Shown one piece after another: positions 9,903 to 20,416 of a DNA stretch of 22,026 bases. The stretch lies in assembly GCA_943704525.1 (NCBI GenBank), contig CALSCQ010001783.1, positions 2,703 to 24,728 on the forward strand, read 5' to 3'. This stretch comes from Pigoraptor vietnamica. Its lineage: Eukaryota; Opisthokonta; Filasterea. How positions within the stretch are numbered: the stretch's first letter is position 1; every line of letters begins with the position of its first letter. The position numbers and the translations under genes were made by a program. The notes below the pieces were generated by a model. That model ran no database searches, was not told the DNA's origin, and saw only the letters and a list, made by a program, of their open reading frames with translations.

Positions 9903-10758
9903 AATTTCGCCAGTGGCGGGTCGACGTCATTTGAAATTGGCGGGTGATCGAGGGGTACGGTTACCATGTGCTCTCAGTGACTGTATGGGCGATGGCGAGT
10001 GTGTCTTCAACCATTGCTCTCACATGGCCCACTACAGCCGCAGTTGCGTCCGTGGACGGAGAAGAAGAAGACAAATAGTGACGGCTGTGCCAGTCACGCT
10101 GTCGGCTTCCATCGCCGTGCCTGTCGTGCTGTTGGGTTCCCAGAGTATGTTATTCTATATCTCGGTCGAATGCACGACTCCCATTGCGATAGGGCGCTTG
10201 CGATGCGAAGCGTGCGGGTCGTGTGGAGTTTGTGCGGTGGTTTCGGGCGATTGAGGCACTGTTACGAGCGATACATGCCGTTGCCGCGGACGCCTCGCGT
10301 GTTGCGTATACTCTCAATATCGCCAACGTCCGCACCAACGCGTATTAGATTGACGAAGGTAATAGGACTGAACACTGAGCCCCAGACGACCCGGCGAACT
10401 GGCTCATGATGTTGTTATAGGTAAAGCGATCGACGCTTCTCTCGGACCTTCAACGATGCAAACAAGACCTGGACGCTATGAATGCCGCGCTGAAAACGGC
10501 TGTGCCAGTTAATTGCGGAGATGCCGCGCTTGCCCGCCGCTGCGCTTGTAAAGTCGTGCTACGTCAAGCAGTGGGATTTGCGCCAATGCTTCACTACGGT
10601 GCGCCGTCACGACAGCCCGCCCCCGCCGTGCTCATCTCAATCCCAGTACACGTTCAGACGACCAATGAAGAGCCCCATTTTACTAGTCAATTTCACGAAC
10701 CTCTTCACGGGTAAGGGTCCGCACGCTCCCACAATTACACTCGTAGATAGAGAACAGC

Positions 10759-10797
10759 CAACACACACACACACACACGTCACACACGCACACACAT
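10759..10797. repeat. Short (CA)n tract downstream of the Crinkler-like gene
   Basis: A CA-rich run with two short interruptions (CGTCA, GCA). It lies about 150 bp beyond the most distal stop of the minus-strand kinase gene, so probably in 3' flanking DNA. Confidence 0.8.
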
Positions 10798-10947
10798 GCG
10801 AGCGCGCATAACACACAGTTACATGGACCATAAGAGCAATATCACAGCAAGCTTGCGCCGTCACCCGCTCACATTCGCCACATGAAAAGCAGCCGGCAGA
10901 CAAGTCATGTCAGACTGTTTCCATTACAGTGAATGGAGCAACTCACG

Positions 10948-12769
10948 TCAACCCTCTCCAGCGCAGTGCCTCCGCATCGCCTCGACCGCAGACACGACGG
11001 CCTCGCGCTGCCAAAAATGGCACAGGTCATAGAAGGGGGCGCCGTTCTTCCACTCCTGCGCCGCCCGCAGACGCCGCGAGTTTTTGACCGCGGCCGCCCA
11101 CTCCCAGAACAGCGCGTTCTTGCGCTGGTACCAAAATCACACCGTGCACATGTGCACGCATGCCTCCAGGTCGTCCTCTGCCGAGAGGGTCGGCGGCCTG
11201 TCGAGCATCGCAGTTTCGAGCCACCGGTCAGACGCGTACTCCCAGTGGGTGCTCCGCATGTCTTCCCCCTCCTTACCCGAGGACGACCAGTCGACGAGCA
11301 CAAACGAGGGCTCCGATTCCACCGCCAGAATGTTCGACGGCGCAATGTCGCCGTGGACCACTCCCCGCCTGTGGACCTCCTTCAGCAGCGCGTACAGCTC
11401 GCGAAAGTGGGAAAACTTTGACAGGCCCGTGGGAAGCCCGACTGGCCGCACGAGGGCCCCCGCCATGTTGTCATAGCGAGAATCCTCCCGCTCCCACCCC
11501 TCGATAATCTCGGGTACGCAAAAGTTGCCCACGCGCAAGCCCTGCAGCAACGCCAGCGCCGTGGCCTCCGGCTCGGGGCCGTAGCGGTACAGCTTGAGCA
11601 CGGCGTCTTTCCCGTCGTCATATGCGATCCTGTACGCGAGGGACGAGTGGCCACGCCCCAGGAACTCGCAGATGCCCTTCATCCTTCGGTCGGCGTGCGC
11701 CGGAATGCTGACATGCGTGAGGCGCTGCTGTCGGTTGCTACGCAGCACGTGGAGAAAGAGGGACGCGGCTTCGTCGCACACGACATCAGTGCCGCTCGAT
11801 GCAGAGAGCCACGGCAGTTGCTTGCCCACACGCAGCCACAGCTGTTCGCCGTAGCCGAGGAGGTACTCGAGGTGGCACACGCGCGTCTCCGTGTAGACGA
11901 GCACGGGCAACACCCCGCTGCACAGCAGAGTCGAAAACGACGCAAGCACAGCCTCCGCATGCCCCCCAATCTGTCCCACAAGCAGCGCGTTACTCCCCAG
12001 CGGCCCAGGGCCGGCGTCGTCGTCCGTGACGAGCTTGACCATCGCACGCGCGTTGGGGTACACCTCGAGGGCCTCCGGGGCGTAGACGATAGCGTCCATG
12101 GAAAACGTGCCGGAGTTCGCCTTCCTCGCGTCCCCGCGGTACTTGAACCTGCCTTCTGCGACCACGTGCTCGTCGGCGAGGAGGACGCACAGCGCGGCGC
12201 GCATGCGGTCCGCACGGTCACCGCCGCCGTCGTCACCCAGTGCGGAGAGTGTCTTCGCGAACGCTTCAAACGCCGCGCGGACGTGCGCATTCAGACTTTC
12301 ACTTGCCGCATCTCCCGTGAGATCCACGCTCCGAACCTTCGACAGCAGCGTCGACCCGCGCTGTTCGTCCTGCACCGCCTCCAGCGTGCCCGCGCCCCGC
12401 AGTGACGAAGACTGCGCCTCCAACCGCGCGCCAATGTCCTCATACATTCTCATCGCGGAAGCAAGGAGTCTGTTACACCTCTTGCGTCCTGGTCGCCGCA
12501 CTCTTGCGCTGTGCGTCGGCGGCCGCAAGGCGTGCCGTGGCACGGTGATCCACTTCCTTCACGAGGTCCGTAATGGTCGCGACTGCGGAGTCGACGCACG
12601 CCAGCACCCTCGCAGCGCGGGAATCTTCTCCCACTTCGTGCAAATGGGCGGCCACTTCCAAGAGCTCGTACATGCTCTGCTGCACGCGCGCCACGCTCTC
12701 CTTACCTGTGGCGTCGGGCAGAGGGGAGGCAGCCGCGGACACGGGCTGCGTGGGCGAACTTGTCTCCAT
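10948..12769 (-). CDS. Crinkler/FunK1-like protein: REase-like domain plus protein kinase, with an in-frame TGA
   Basis: The minus-strand start is ATG at 12769. A helical N-terminal segment (97 residues, 12769-12479) joins the main frame at 12438 through a putative 40-nt GTGTAA...AG intron in phase 0. Without it, two open frames overlap, the second starting at an ATG near 12452. A region at about 150-290 resembles the degenerate restriction-endonuclease-like domain found before kinases in Crinkler/FunK1 proteins. The kinase follows: Lys379 (VLKLYRYG), H459-G-D catalytic loop, D480-W in place of DFG, a YAS motif, and DDLE before the final helices. A TGA at 11139-11137 (codon 531) interrupts the frame, which continues with kinase-like, Trp-rich sequence for 62 codons to TGA at 10950-10948. 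The short product is 530 residues. A disabling mutation, sequence error, read-through or a tiny intron could explain the TGA. Such proteins act as effectors in some lineages; the role here is unknown. Confidence 0.65.
11137..11139 (-). other. In-frame TGA inside the kinase C-lobe
   Basis: The codon after ...HMCTV is TGA, and the same frame then continues with plausible kinase C-lobe sequence for 62 codons. Removing either an 18-nt segment (GTGTGA...CAG) or a 33-nt segment (GTGCAC...CAG) would skip the stop in frame. Both begin with GT and end with AG, but both are shorter than any other intron here. TGA ends the 754-6897 gene normally, so general reassignment of TGA has no support in this window. 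Confidence 0.7.
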
Positions 12770-12835
12770 TGATACTTGCGTGCGTGTTGAATAAACTATG
12801 TGTGTGTGTCGGTGTGTGTTTAATGTGGTTTTTTT

Positions 12836-12870
<35 letters not shown>

Positions 12871-13103
12871 CAGATCGTGTGCGTGTGGTGTGGTGTGTGT
12901 GTAACGAAGCGATTATTTACTGTCCAGTCTATTAGGAGAAAAAAAAAGAAAATACCCAGTCCGGCAAGTGGCGTCACAGTCTGCCAAGAGCCGACCGGCT
13001 CAGGCTCAGCAGTATGCGATTCTCCGTGTTCATTGTAACAGCGCAGTGCGTCTTTTTATTCCCCTTCATGTGCATGCGTCGGCCATCCAAGCGTCGGCGT
13101 CGG
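12770..13103. other. Intergenic region with GT tracts and an oligo-T run
   Basis: This 334-bp gap separates the 3' end of the TSP1 receptor gene from the start of the Crinkler-like gene, both on the minus strand. It holds GT-rich runs at about 12798-12820 and 12840-12869, a T11 run near 12830, and an A-rich AGAAAAAAAAAGAAAA segment near 12934-12950. I see no gene in it. It should carry the polyadenylation signal of one gene and the promoter of the other. Confidence 0.6.
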
Positions 13104-16100
13104 TTAGCAGTCTTCTCCCGCCGCGTACGACGGGTGGGTGAATGTCCGCGGGCGCGCTTCGCCAGCGTCCACTTCGGCTGCGGGAACAAGTGCCGCCTGC
13201 GACTGGCTGCCACGCAGGTCGTTCTTGGGCATGCTCGCAGTGCGCAATTCGTCAGGCCGCGACCCCTTCAGCGCCCTGGAAAGGCGCAGAGAAGGGGAGG
13301 GTGTAAATGTCGGTGTGTCGGGACAGTACACTGCCCGGGGTCCTATACATTTACTGCAAGCAACTTTTGACCGCGCAACACCCACCCACATACAGGCGCG
13401 CCACAAACAGTTCTTTCTCGCCCCATACCACGGACATGCAACCATAGCTACACACTCACCTCTGTCGCCTGTAATACCACACGGCAGCGCTGACGAGTGC
13501 CACGCCGGCGACCGCGCCAATCGCCGCACCCGCAGCAGCGCCGGCATTGCTCGAGCCACCGCTGCCGCCCGAAGGCATGAGCTGTGGCGCGGCATCCTGC
13601 ACGAAACAGCGTCAGCGAATGAGGAAGGACATCCACAACTCAGCGCAGTAGAAGGTCCAAAGAGAAGACGATAATGCGAAATGGCGGGGTGAAGCCGTCT
13701 CCCCCCCCATTTTTCCTGGTTACCCCTGTAAGTAACAGGCGCACGGCCTTGCCTCAGTTGAGCGACGTACCTGCGTGGCGTACGCCTCGCCCGCCTGAAC
13801 GTTGGACGTTGAAACACCCGCCGATGCTGCGATGGTGGGCGCATCCTGTCGCACGGCCGCAAGCACGCTCGCACTGGGGACGACGGGGCCATTCGCACCC
13901 GACGTCGCGTAGAAAATGACGACAATGGCGCCCGTCTCGTCCACCGTGACATCGACCACACTCACGTCGACGGCGTCGTCTGCCGCGCGCGCCCTGACGG
14001 CAAGGGCGTGTGCATCCACGATATCACGACGGCGCGTCGCGTGGGCTTTGAGAGCGTCGAGAATGGCGGCCTTAATCAATGGGAGAATGTTTGCTCGGAA
14101 GCTGTCGAGCGAGAGCCCTGTGCCGGCGAAGCGCAGCTGCACGGCATTCTTTGCGCGGTCGGCGCTGAGAATTGCGGGCGGAGGGCGCTTGGGCGGGATA
14201 GGCGGCGGTGCCACCACCGTTGTGGACGCGGACGATGTCTGCGGACGCGCACTCGATGTCGGGGCCACTGGCGATGACGGCTGCACTTGCGATTGGGTCG
14301 TCTTGCCCGCAGCGGACGAGTCACTTGTTGCAGAAGTGGCCACGGACTGTTGGCGAGAAGCCGTTGTCGTCGTCTGCGACTTGGATGATGAGTCGACGGA
14401 GGGGCGCGCAGCGGTGGACGTCGGGGCCACCGGAGGTGCCGTGCTGGCCACCTTCTGGCTCGACGACAGAACGGACACGTCGATGGGTGCCGACGCCGAG
14501 GATTTCGCAGCGGTCGCGGACGCAACGGCAGAGGATGACGTGGCCAGCACAGACTTCGTGCTGAACGAGGGCTGCGTGGCGGTAAACGACGTCGGGAAAA
14601 CCGAAGATGCCGCGGGCACGCTCGACGAACGAATTGGCGAAGGGTTGGACGAAGAGGGTTGCACGGCGGTGGAGGAGGGCTGCTGGGGTTGCGACGCTAC
14701 TGACGACGCCGCAGAATTGCTCGCGGCGATCGTGCGCGTCGACGACTGGACAGCCTGGGATGATCCCCCGCCGACGGCCGCGCTAGTGCCCACGCTAGTG
14801 GCCGCGCTGGTAGGCACCGGCTGCTGCAGAGTGAAGGCGGTGCAGTTGCCGTCGTTGCCGAGGACCGTGCTGGGCGGGCAGCTGTCCACGCAGATGCCGT
14901 CGAAGCGGCCATACGCGCACGCGGTGCACTGTGCCGGCGATGGGCCCTTGCACGACGTGGGCGTCTTGCAGCTCGGGTGGCAGGAAACGCACGCGCCTCC
15001 CGAATAAAAGCACACGGAGAACGGCTGCGAGAAGGCCGCGTTGCTCGCGTTCGCCGCTGATGCCACGCGAACGACGACGGCGGTGCCCGGCACAGCGGCG
15101 GACAAGAGAGCCCACGTGTACGTGCCCGTGTTCGCGACGCTCGTTGTCGTCACGTTTGCCCACACGCCGTTCGTCCATCGGACGGCGATTGACACGCGTC
15201 CGTAGGGGTCTCCGCCCGTCCAGCGCACCGTCACAGAGCCGTTCTGCGGCGCGACGAGCGTGCAGAGCGGCTCGGTCACGGCCACGGGGTAATCGTCGCA
15301 CGATTGCGTGTTGCACGTGCGCGTCGTCGCCATGTCGGCCGCAGTGCCGGGGCACAGCGAGGGATCGACCGTAGCGCCGGACTTGCTCGAGCGGCACGTG
15401 ACGTTGCGCGTCTGCACACCTCCGCCGCACACGCGAGAGCAGGCCGTCCACGGCGTCGTTTCGTTGAGGAACGTTTCCGGGATGCACGGCTGCGTATTGC
15501 GCCCGTGGGGTCCCTCTTTGGCTCGTACGTGCCGTCGGAGGGGTAGTTGCCGTCGTTGCGCTCGCACACGTCGTCCGTGCACGTCGTGAGCGTCCCGTCG
15601 GGTTTTCCCAGCTGCTGCGCTTGGCAGTAGTACTTGCGATACTGCGTCCCTCCGCCGCACGACTTCGAGCACTGCGTCGACTCGGCTTGGGAAATTGTCC
15701 AGTGCGCGTTCATGCAGGACGTCTGGCACGGGCGAGCCTGCGACGGGGCCGCCACGGGGCTGCCGGGCAGACAGCAGTAGTCGTAGTTGCAGCCGAAAGT
15801 ACCGACGCCGCTGTACACGAACCCGCAAAACTCCTCGTTCCTGTCGACCGACGACGGCAAGCACCGGCACCCGCCGTTCTGCAGGGCGATGGCCTGGTTG
15901 CCGCCGCACGGGTACGAGCCGCACGGGATCACGTTGCACGCAAACTGCTGCGAGGCCTCGGCAGGAATGGGCGCGTTTGCGGCGACGCAGAGAGAGGCGT
16001 CGACGGCGCCCACGAGGCTGGACATGCACTGAAGCGCGCGCGAGCGAGTGCCTCCTCCGCATATCTTCGTGCACGGCGTCCAGTCGCCGAGCGCGTACGA

Positions 16101-18479
16101 ATAGTTTGCCTTGAGCGTTCCGTCGACGGAAAAGGAGTCCGACACGGCAAAGTTCGACGGGTCCGACGACGACGAGACGACCACGGAAACGGTGCCCGCG
16201 TTCGGGAAACCCTGGGGGACGATCCACCCGAACGCGCCGTTGTTGCCGAACCCCTTCGCGGGGATGCCGAGACCCTGCAGCCACGCGCCAGTGCTGCCCA
16301 ATCTGTACGCGATGCCGACCATGCCACCGGTCGCGCCGCCCGTCCACCGAATGGGAATCGTCTCGCCCGTGAGATACGCCTTCGCACGCGACAGGGTCGA
16401 CGAGAAAGCGATGCGAGGCTCCGGCGGGACGCACGACGTGGCGACGGTCCCGACGCACGCGACACTGGACGATTGGCACGCAGAGTTGCACCACGAGCAC
16501 CCGGGCTGCGCAAGGCAGGCGCCGCATGCTTGCAGGGACGGACAGTTCGACGCCGGCGCTGTGGTCGCGGGCTCCGTCGAACCGCTGTTGACGGGAAGCT
16601 GGCTCAGAACGCTCGTCGTCGCCGTCGTCGAAGTCGTCGTTCCGGGCTTGGAAGGCGCGCCGGCGGTTGTTGCCGGCGCGACTGCGGTCGTTGACTTTGG
16701 GGGCGCAAAGAGGCAGCCATTCGACCACTTTGTCGAGTCGATCAGGTTGAACGTCTTTGTCGCGGGGAGCCCCATGTCCTTGCCAACTATGGTAAACGCG
16801 CCGACGTTGCCTATATAGGGAAGGTCGATGCCCGGGAAGCGGATCTCGCCAAGTGTCGCCGCAAAGTCGAGGCCGTACGTCCACAGGTACGCAATCTGCG
16901 TGCTCGTCGAGCACTTCGTCAGGTCACCCGCGGCGAGGTCCAGTTGCAGCCACGGCAAGAGCTCCAGCTTGATGGGAACAATCGCCTCGATGTTGACGTC
17001 GACTGTCGGGACGAGCGTGACGCGCAGGGACGCGTGGCCCTCGGCGTGGAATTTGAACGGCTGCTGCTGGAAGCCCGTCCCGCCGACCCTCCGAATGTAC
17101 TGCAGCGCGGCATTGCGCGACGGAATGGTGCAACCGATGGAGACGGAGCGGTCGTACGAGAAGCCCCACGAGGCCAGCGCGATGGCGTCTGCGGATGCCT
17201 TCGCGCGAACAAAGAACGACGCCGACGACGATATGACGATGGGAAGGGGACCGAGCGCGAAGGAAATGGTGGGCAGCGAGTACGACGAGCCAATCTGCCG
17301 CACCCACTCGCGGTCGAACTTGTAGCTCGCTTCGGCGCTGAGTTCGGCGCGGAACGTGAGCGAACCCTCGACGAGAAACTGGAATCGCTCGATCCACACG
17401 GCACCGCCCTCACACCCAAACAGGCACCAGAGTATCTGCGTGCGCACGAGCAGCTGGAAGGAGACGGCGACGGTGCCTCGCGCGTAGCACGTCGTGCAGC
17501 GGACAACCGCGTCGTACGTCCCAAAGTCCAGTCGCCCGAACCACAGCGATTGCAGGTCGATGCCGCCGCCGACGTGCAAGATCTCCACGTCCTTCTGCGC
17601 CGCAGTGCCCGTCGCCGTGTCGTAGTTGAAATTGAAGAGCTCCCACGAATTTGACTTGTCGATGTTGATGTCGCGCCGCTTGCGGAAGATGCGCTGCGCG
17701 TGGTCGCTCTCGAGCAGTCCGTCGGTCGTCGCGGGGACGGTGCGCCTGGCGTGATTGAGGCTTCCGGGCGTAATCGTCACGTGAATGTCCGAGTCGCCGA
17801 GGCAACCGAGCACCGACGTCACCTCCGCCCACAGCGAAACGCGACGCGCGGGAAGACCGCGCTCGGAGGGCTTGTTCTCGTCATGTGCGCCGTCGGGGTG
17901 AGGAGCAGCCGCGATGACCTTGAGGTACATGGCCGTGTTGCCGTCGGCCTGTGAGCGGAGGCAGCGCCACGCGGGATCAATCGCAATAATCGGGCGCAAT
18001 CCTTCCCGTCGCACGTGCTCGCCGTCGGCAAAAAAGTCCTTTCCGTTCGACTGTGGCGATTCGGAGGGGGTGCCCAGCGACCTCGCGAAGGCGGCCGCAT
18101 TGTGTGCGACGTCAAACGTGACATCAAGGCGAACGACGGACGCTGTTTCGCCGCGCGCGGACGTGGGCACGCACTGCACGTCAATCACACCGCGAAAGCG
18201 GGACAGATCGACCACGTGCTTGTAAACGCGGCCGAGGAATCGGACGGTCGAAATCGAGCCGTCGTCGCCGTATTCTTCCACCGTGTGATTATAGAACCAA
18301 AACGCGCCTTCGTCGCGAAGAGGAGTCGCGAGGGGATGCGTGCCGAGGCCGCTCAACGGCGTGAGATCGGCGTCTGATTGCAGTGACGCAGGCAGTCCCA
18401 CGCACGGTTGGAAAGCGCTGCACACCAACAAGAGGGCTGTCACGAGGACAGCGACCAACGCCGCACTCGCACGCGGCAT
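13104..18479 (-). CDS. Secreted type I membrane protein with PSI, Kre9-like, TSP1, Cys-rich and SEA-like modules (3 exons, about 1,672 aa; one frame break)
   Basis: Minus-strand exons: 18479-13771, 13596-13460, 13275-13104. MPRAS at 18479 was chosen because a signal peptide follows at once (hydrophobic core 6-21, end near 24-29). Order: unassigned beta-rich ectodomain (about 30-600); Thr/Ser linker; PSI-like Cys cluster from C646; Kre9-type Ig-like domain (about 690-785); TSP1 repeats with Trp at 800, 927 and 1011 and CxxxCGGG cores; second Kre9-like domain (about 1065-1155); furin-like Cys-rich segment; Ser/Thr-rich stalk (about 1216-1420); Pro stretch; SEA-like domain (about 1435-1560); TM 1589-1612; basic 60-residue tail. 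This suggests a cell-surface adhesion or matrix-binding protein. The frame shifts by one base near 15518, between the second and third TSP1 repeats. Adding one base makes exon 1 a multiple of three and restores phase 0 at the donor, so an assembly indel is likeliest. Confidence 0.85.
15508..15524 (-). other. Apparent one-base frame break in the TSP1 receptor gene
   Basis: Upstream codons read ...NYPSDGTYEPK in one frame. Downstream codons read EGPHGRNTQPC followed by a perfect TSP1 repeat in another. The switch needs one additional base near the GGGACCCC/CCAAAGAGGG homopolymer runs. No GT-AG interval here fixes the frame, and the site does not fit a standard minus-one slippery heptamer. Both sides remain open for thousands of bases, which argues against a long-dead pseudogene. 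Confidence 0.75.
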
Positions 18480-19389
18480 CTTCACGTCTACGTCTGCATG
18501 TGACACGCGCACAGACAGCGCCTTGCAAGTGGGAGGCAATGTGTGCGCGTCCCTTCGCTTCTTCAGCAAAATGGTCCACCGGGCAGCGGACGCCCTGACT
18601 CACAAGGTACGCAGGAAACATGGCAAATCAGCCACGGATCCTCATGGCTGGCCGAATGGGTCGCTAAGTATGCACGAGGAGCGCGAGTTACGCCCACATG
18701 TCGACAACACGAATTCGTGTGACCGTGCGCCGGTGCGGGCCATTTCGTACCGATGTGGACCCCTCTCACACCTGGCCGTCCTGCAGGTTGAAAATCAGCG
18801 CTTGTGGCCTCATCGCCACCGGTCGAGTCTCAGGTCGCTAGTCGCGCTAGCTCCGAACGAATGCTCGAGGGGCCGCGGCCGGCGGTCCGGCGGCCCGGCG
18901 CGGCCGGCCGAGGTCAATTGCCCGGCCGCCGGCGGGGCGCACGGCCATCTCAGTCAGTCTCCGTCTCACCGGACGAACCGTGCCGGCTTCCACAGCACGC
19001 CCAAAACCGTCCTGCTTTATGGTGTGTAATGGGATCTAGTCGTGTCAATTGTGTTCTGTGTGTGTGTGTGTGTTTGTGTGTGGTGTGGGTATTGCAAGAA
19101 CGTGCGTACGTGCGGTCAATTGCCGGCCGTCCCTAAGACATGGCCGTAAAACAGAGACAATGAAGTGGTTAAGAGTTCTAATGTCATTCGGTCACTTCAG
19201 ATCGCAACCGTTTCCCCGCATTTTCCGTGTCGTCCTCGTCCGCCATTTCGTTAGATCTTCGCTTGAGCCTCTCTTGACCCTGCGCCGACAACGCGCCCTT
19301 TGTGTGCGGAACATTGTCGCCCTCCGCAACGACGGCCACGTTGGCCCCTGCTTCATTCAATGGCTGCGCGGTGTTGCAGGCAGTGTCAG
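18480..19389. promoter_or_regulatory. Intergenic region upstream of the TSP1 receptor gene with a GC-only tract
   Basis: This 910-bp gap lies between two minus-strand genes and contains no gene I can support. The proximal part should be the promoter and 5' UTR of the receptor gene. At about 18867-18913 there is a run made almost only of G and C, rich in nested GGCCGG/CCGGCC palindromes. A GT-rich run lies at about 19054-19086. The motif GGTCAATTG recurs (18912-18920; related GGTCAATTGCC near 19113). The distal part holds the 3' flank of the E2 gene. Confidence 0.45.
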
Positions 19390-20416
19390 TCAGTCTGCCT
19401 GGTGTAACAACGAGGAGTGCCCGCGACAGTGTGTCTGCTGTGTAACAGCGAAGAGTGGCCGAGACAGTCTGCCTGGAGCAACAACGTCATCGCGGCGTGC
19501 TAAAGTCAGTCGACAGCACATGTAGAGAACGGTCAGCACACGCACCGCGCGTCTCCCGTTGACGGTCAGGGCCATTGCGTGTGTGCGGGAGTGTCTCCTC
19601 GCACACTCGTCAAACGCCGCTCTGTTGTACTTGTACTGGCTCGACTGCAATGCCGAGGGAACACAATTACAATTACAAAAGTGTCCTTCAGTGGAACAAG
19701 GGCTGTTCTCAGAGACGCCTGCGTGTGCCAATGCAAGGCGCATGTGTACCCACAATGTCCGCCATGAGACCATCGTCCGGATTTGCTTCCGAGAGAAGCA
19801 GCTGAAGGGACGTAAGCACACTCGCGACGTTGTGGGAGGGGTTCCAGGCGCCCTTCGTGACGGAATGAATGAGACGAACGAGATTTGTGCGCTTGGAGTG
19901 CGTGCAGGACAGACGCGCGCATACCTTCGGCGGCATCTTGAGGATGTCGTGGCAGATGCGGCCCTCTCCGTCGATGTTCGGGTGGTAGATGGGAGTGACA
20001 AATCGCGCACGTGGCGCTTCAAAGGGGTATCTGTTACATTGCGGAGTCAGAGTCACTCAGCGCAAGGAATGCGACACGGCCCAACAAACCGAACACGAGG
20101 AGAGGTAAGACGATAAACGGGTCTCACCTTTCGGAAAGCTCAATGTCCACGCGAAAGACACCGCCCTCGTAGGGCGATCCCACCGGCCCTTGGATTGCTG
20201 CGAAACGGCGCACCATGTAACAATAAGCGCCAGTGTTCGTCCCACAGCGCAGTCGATATAGTCTTGCTCGCACACATGAAGATCTCACTGCCTCTGGAGA
20301 TACCCACACGCCTCAAAAAAGTCGATGCGGTCGTCCTTTTGCCAGCAACAGATGCCCTCTGGCATGGCGGCGGAGAGCTGCGCAAGCTCGCGCTTCATCC
20401 TAGCCGCACGCTGCAT
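19390..20416 (-). CDS. UBE2T: Ubiquitin-conjugating enzyme E2, UBE2T-like (5 exons, 212 aa)
   Basis: Minus-strand exons: 20416-20308, 20197-20128, 20030-19925, 19852-19754, 19644-19390 (639 nt; phases agree). The ATG at 20416 gives [11 protein letters not shown], matching the UBE2T N-terminus (MQRASRLKREL), so it was preferred to the in-frame ATG at 20398. The UBC fold shows SPYEGGVF, R60-YPFEAP, HPN (76-78), catalytic C86 in RICHDIL, K91, W98 and SEANPDD, then [16 protein letters not shown] across the last junction. Cys86 and Lys91 sit at the same residue numbers as in human UBE2T, the E2 that works with FANCL to monoubiquitinate FANCD2 in interstrand-crosslink repair. Differences are His87 after the catalytic Cys (Leu in human) and Asn99 (Arg in human). 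The last 60 or so residues are unlike the family and lie over a degenerate repeat, so the true C-terminus is uncertain. Confidence 0.88.
19391..19486. repeat. Degenerate tandem repeat, about 37-bp period, under the E2 C-terminal tail
   Basis: Units beginning CAGTCTGCCTGG or CAGTGTGTCTGC start at 19391, 19427 and 19465. They share TGTAACA(A/G)CGA(G/A)GAGTG(C/G)CCG(C/A)GA; the third copy is cut short after AACAACG. The array overlaps the predicted end of the UBE2T-like frame and supplies its stop codon at 19392-19390. Confidence 0.7.

Noticed and set aside
9999-10811. A plus-strand gene with helical exons around 10193-10350 and 10420-10700
   Set aside because: Candidate pieces could not be joined in a consistent phase with GT-AG signals, and nothing matches a known family. 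Kept only as a possible decayed gene.
10905-11345. 146-codon minus-strand Arg/Cys-rich open frame
   Set aside because: It overlaps the kinase C-lobe in another frame, and its composition is typical of an out-of-frame reading of GC-rich codons. It has no domain.
11647-12405. 252-codon plus-strand open frame rich in Arg and His
   Set aside because: It is a shadow of the minus-strand nuclease-kinase frame, which has recognisable motifs.
13916-15007. 363-codon plus-strand open frame rich in Asp, Glu, Ala and Val
   Set aside because: It is antisense to the Ser/Thr-rich stalk of the receptor gene. Ser/Thr/Ala codons with GC-rich third positions leave the opposite strand open.
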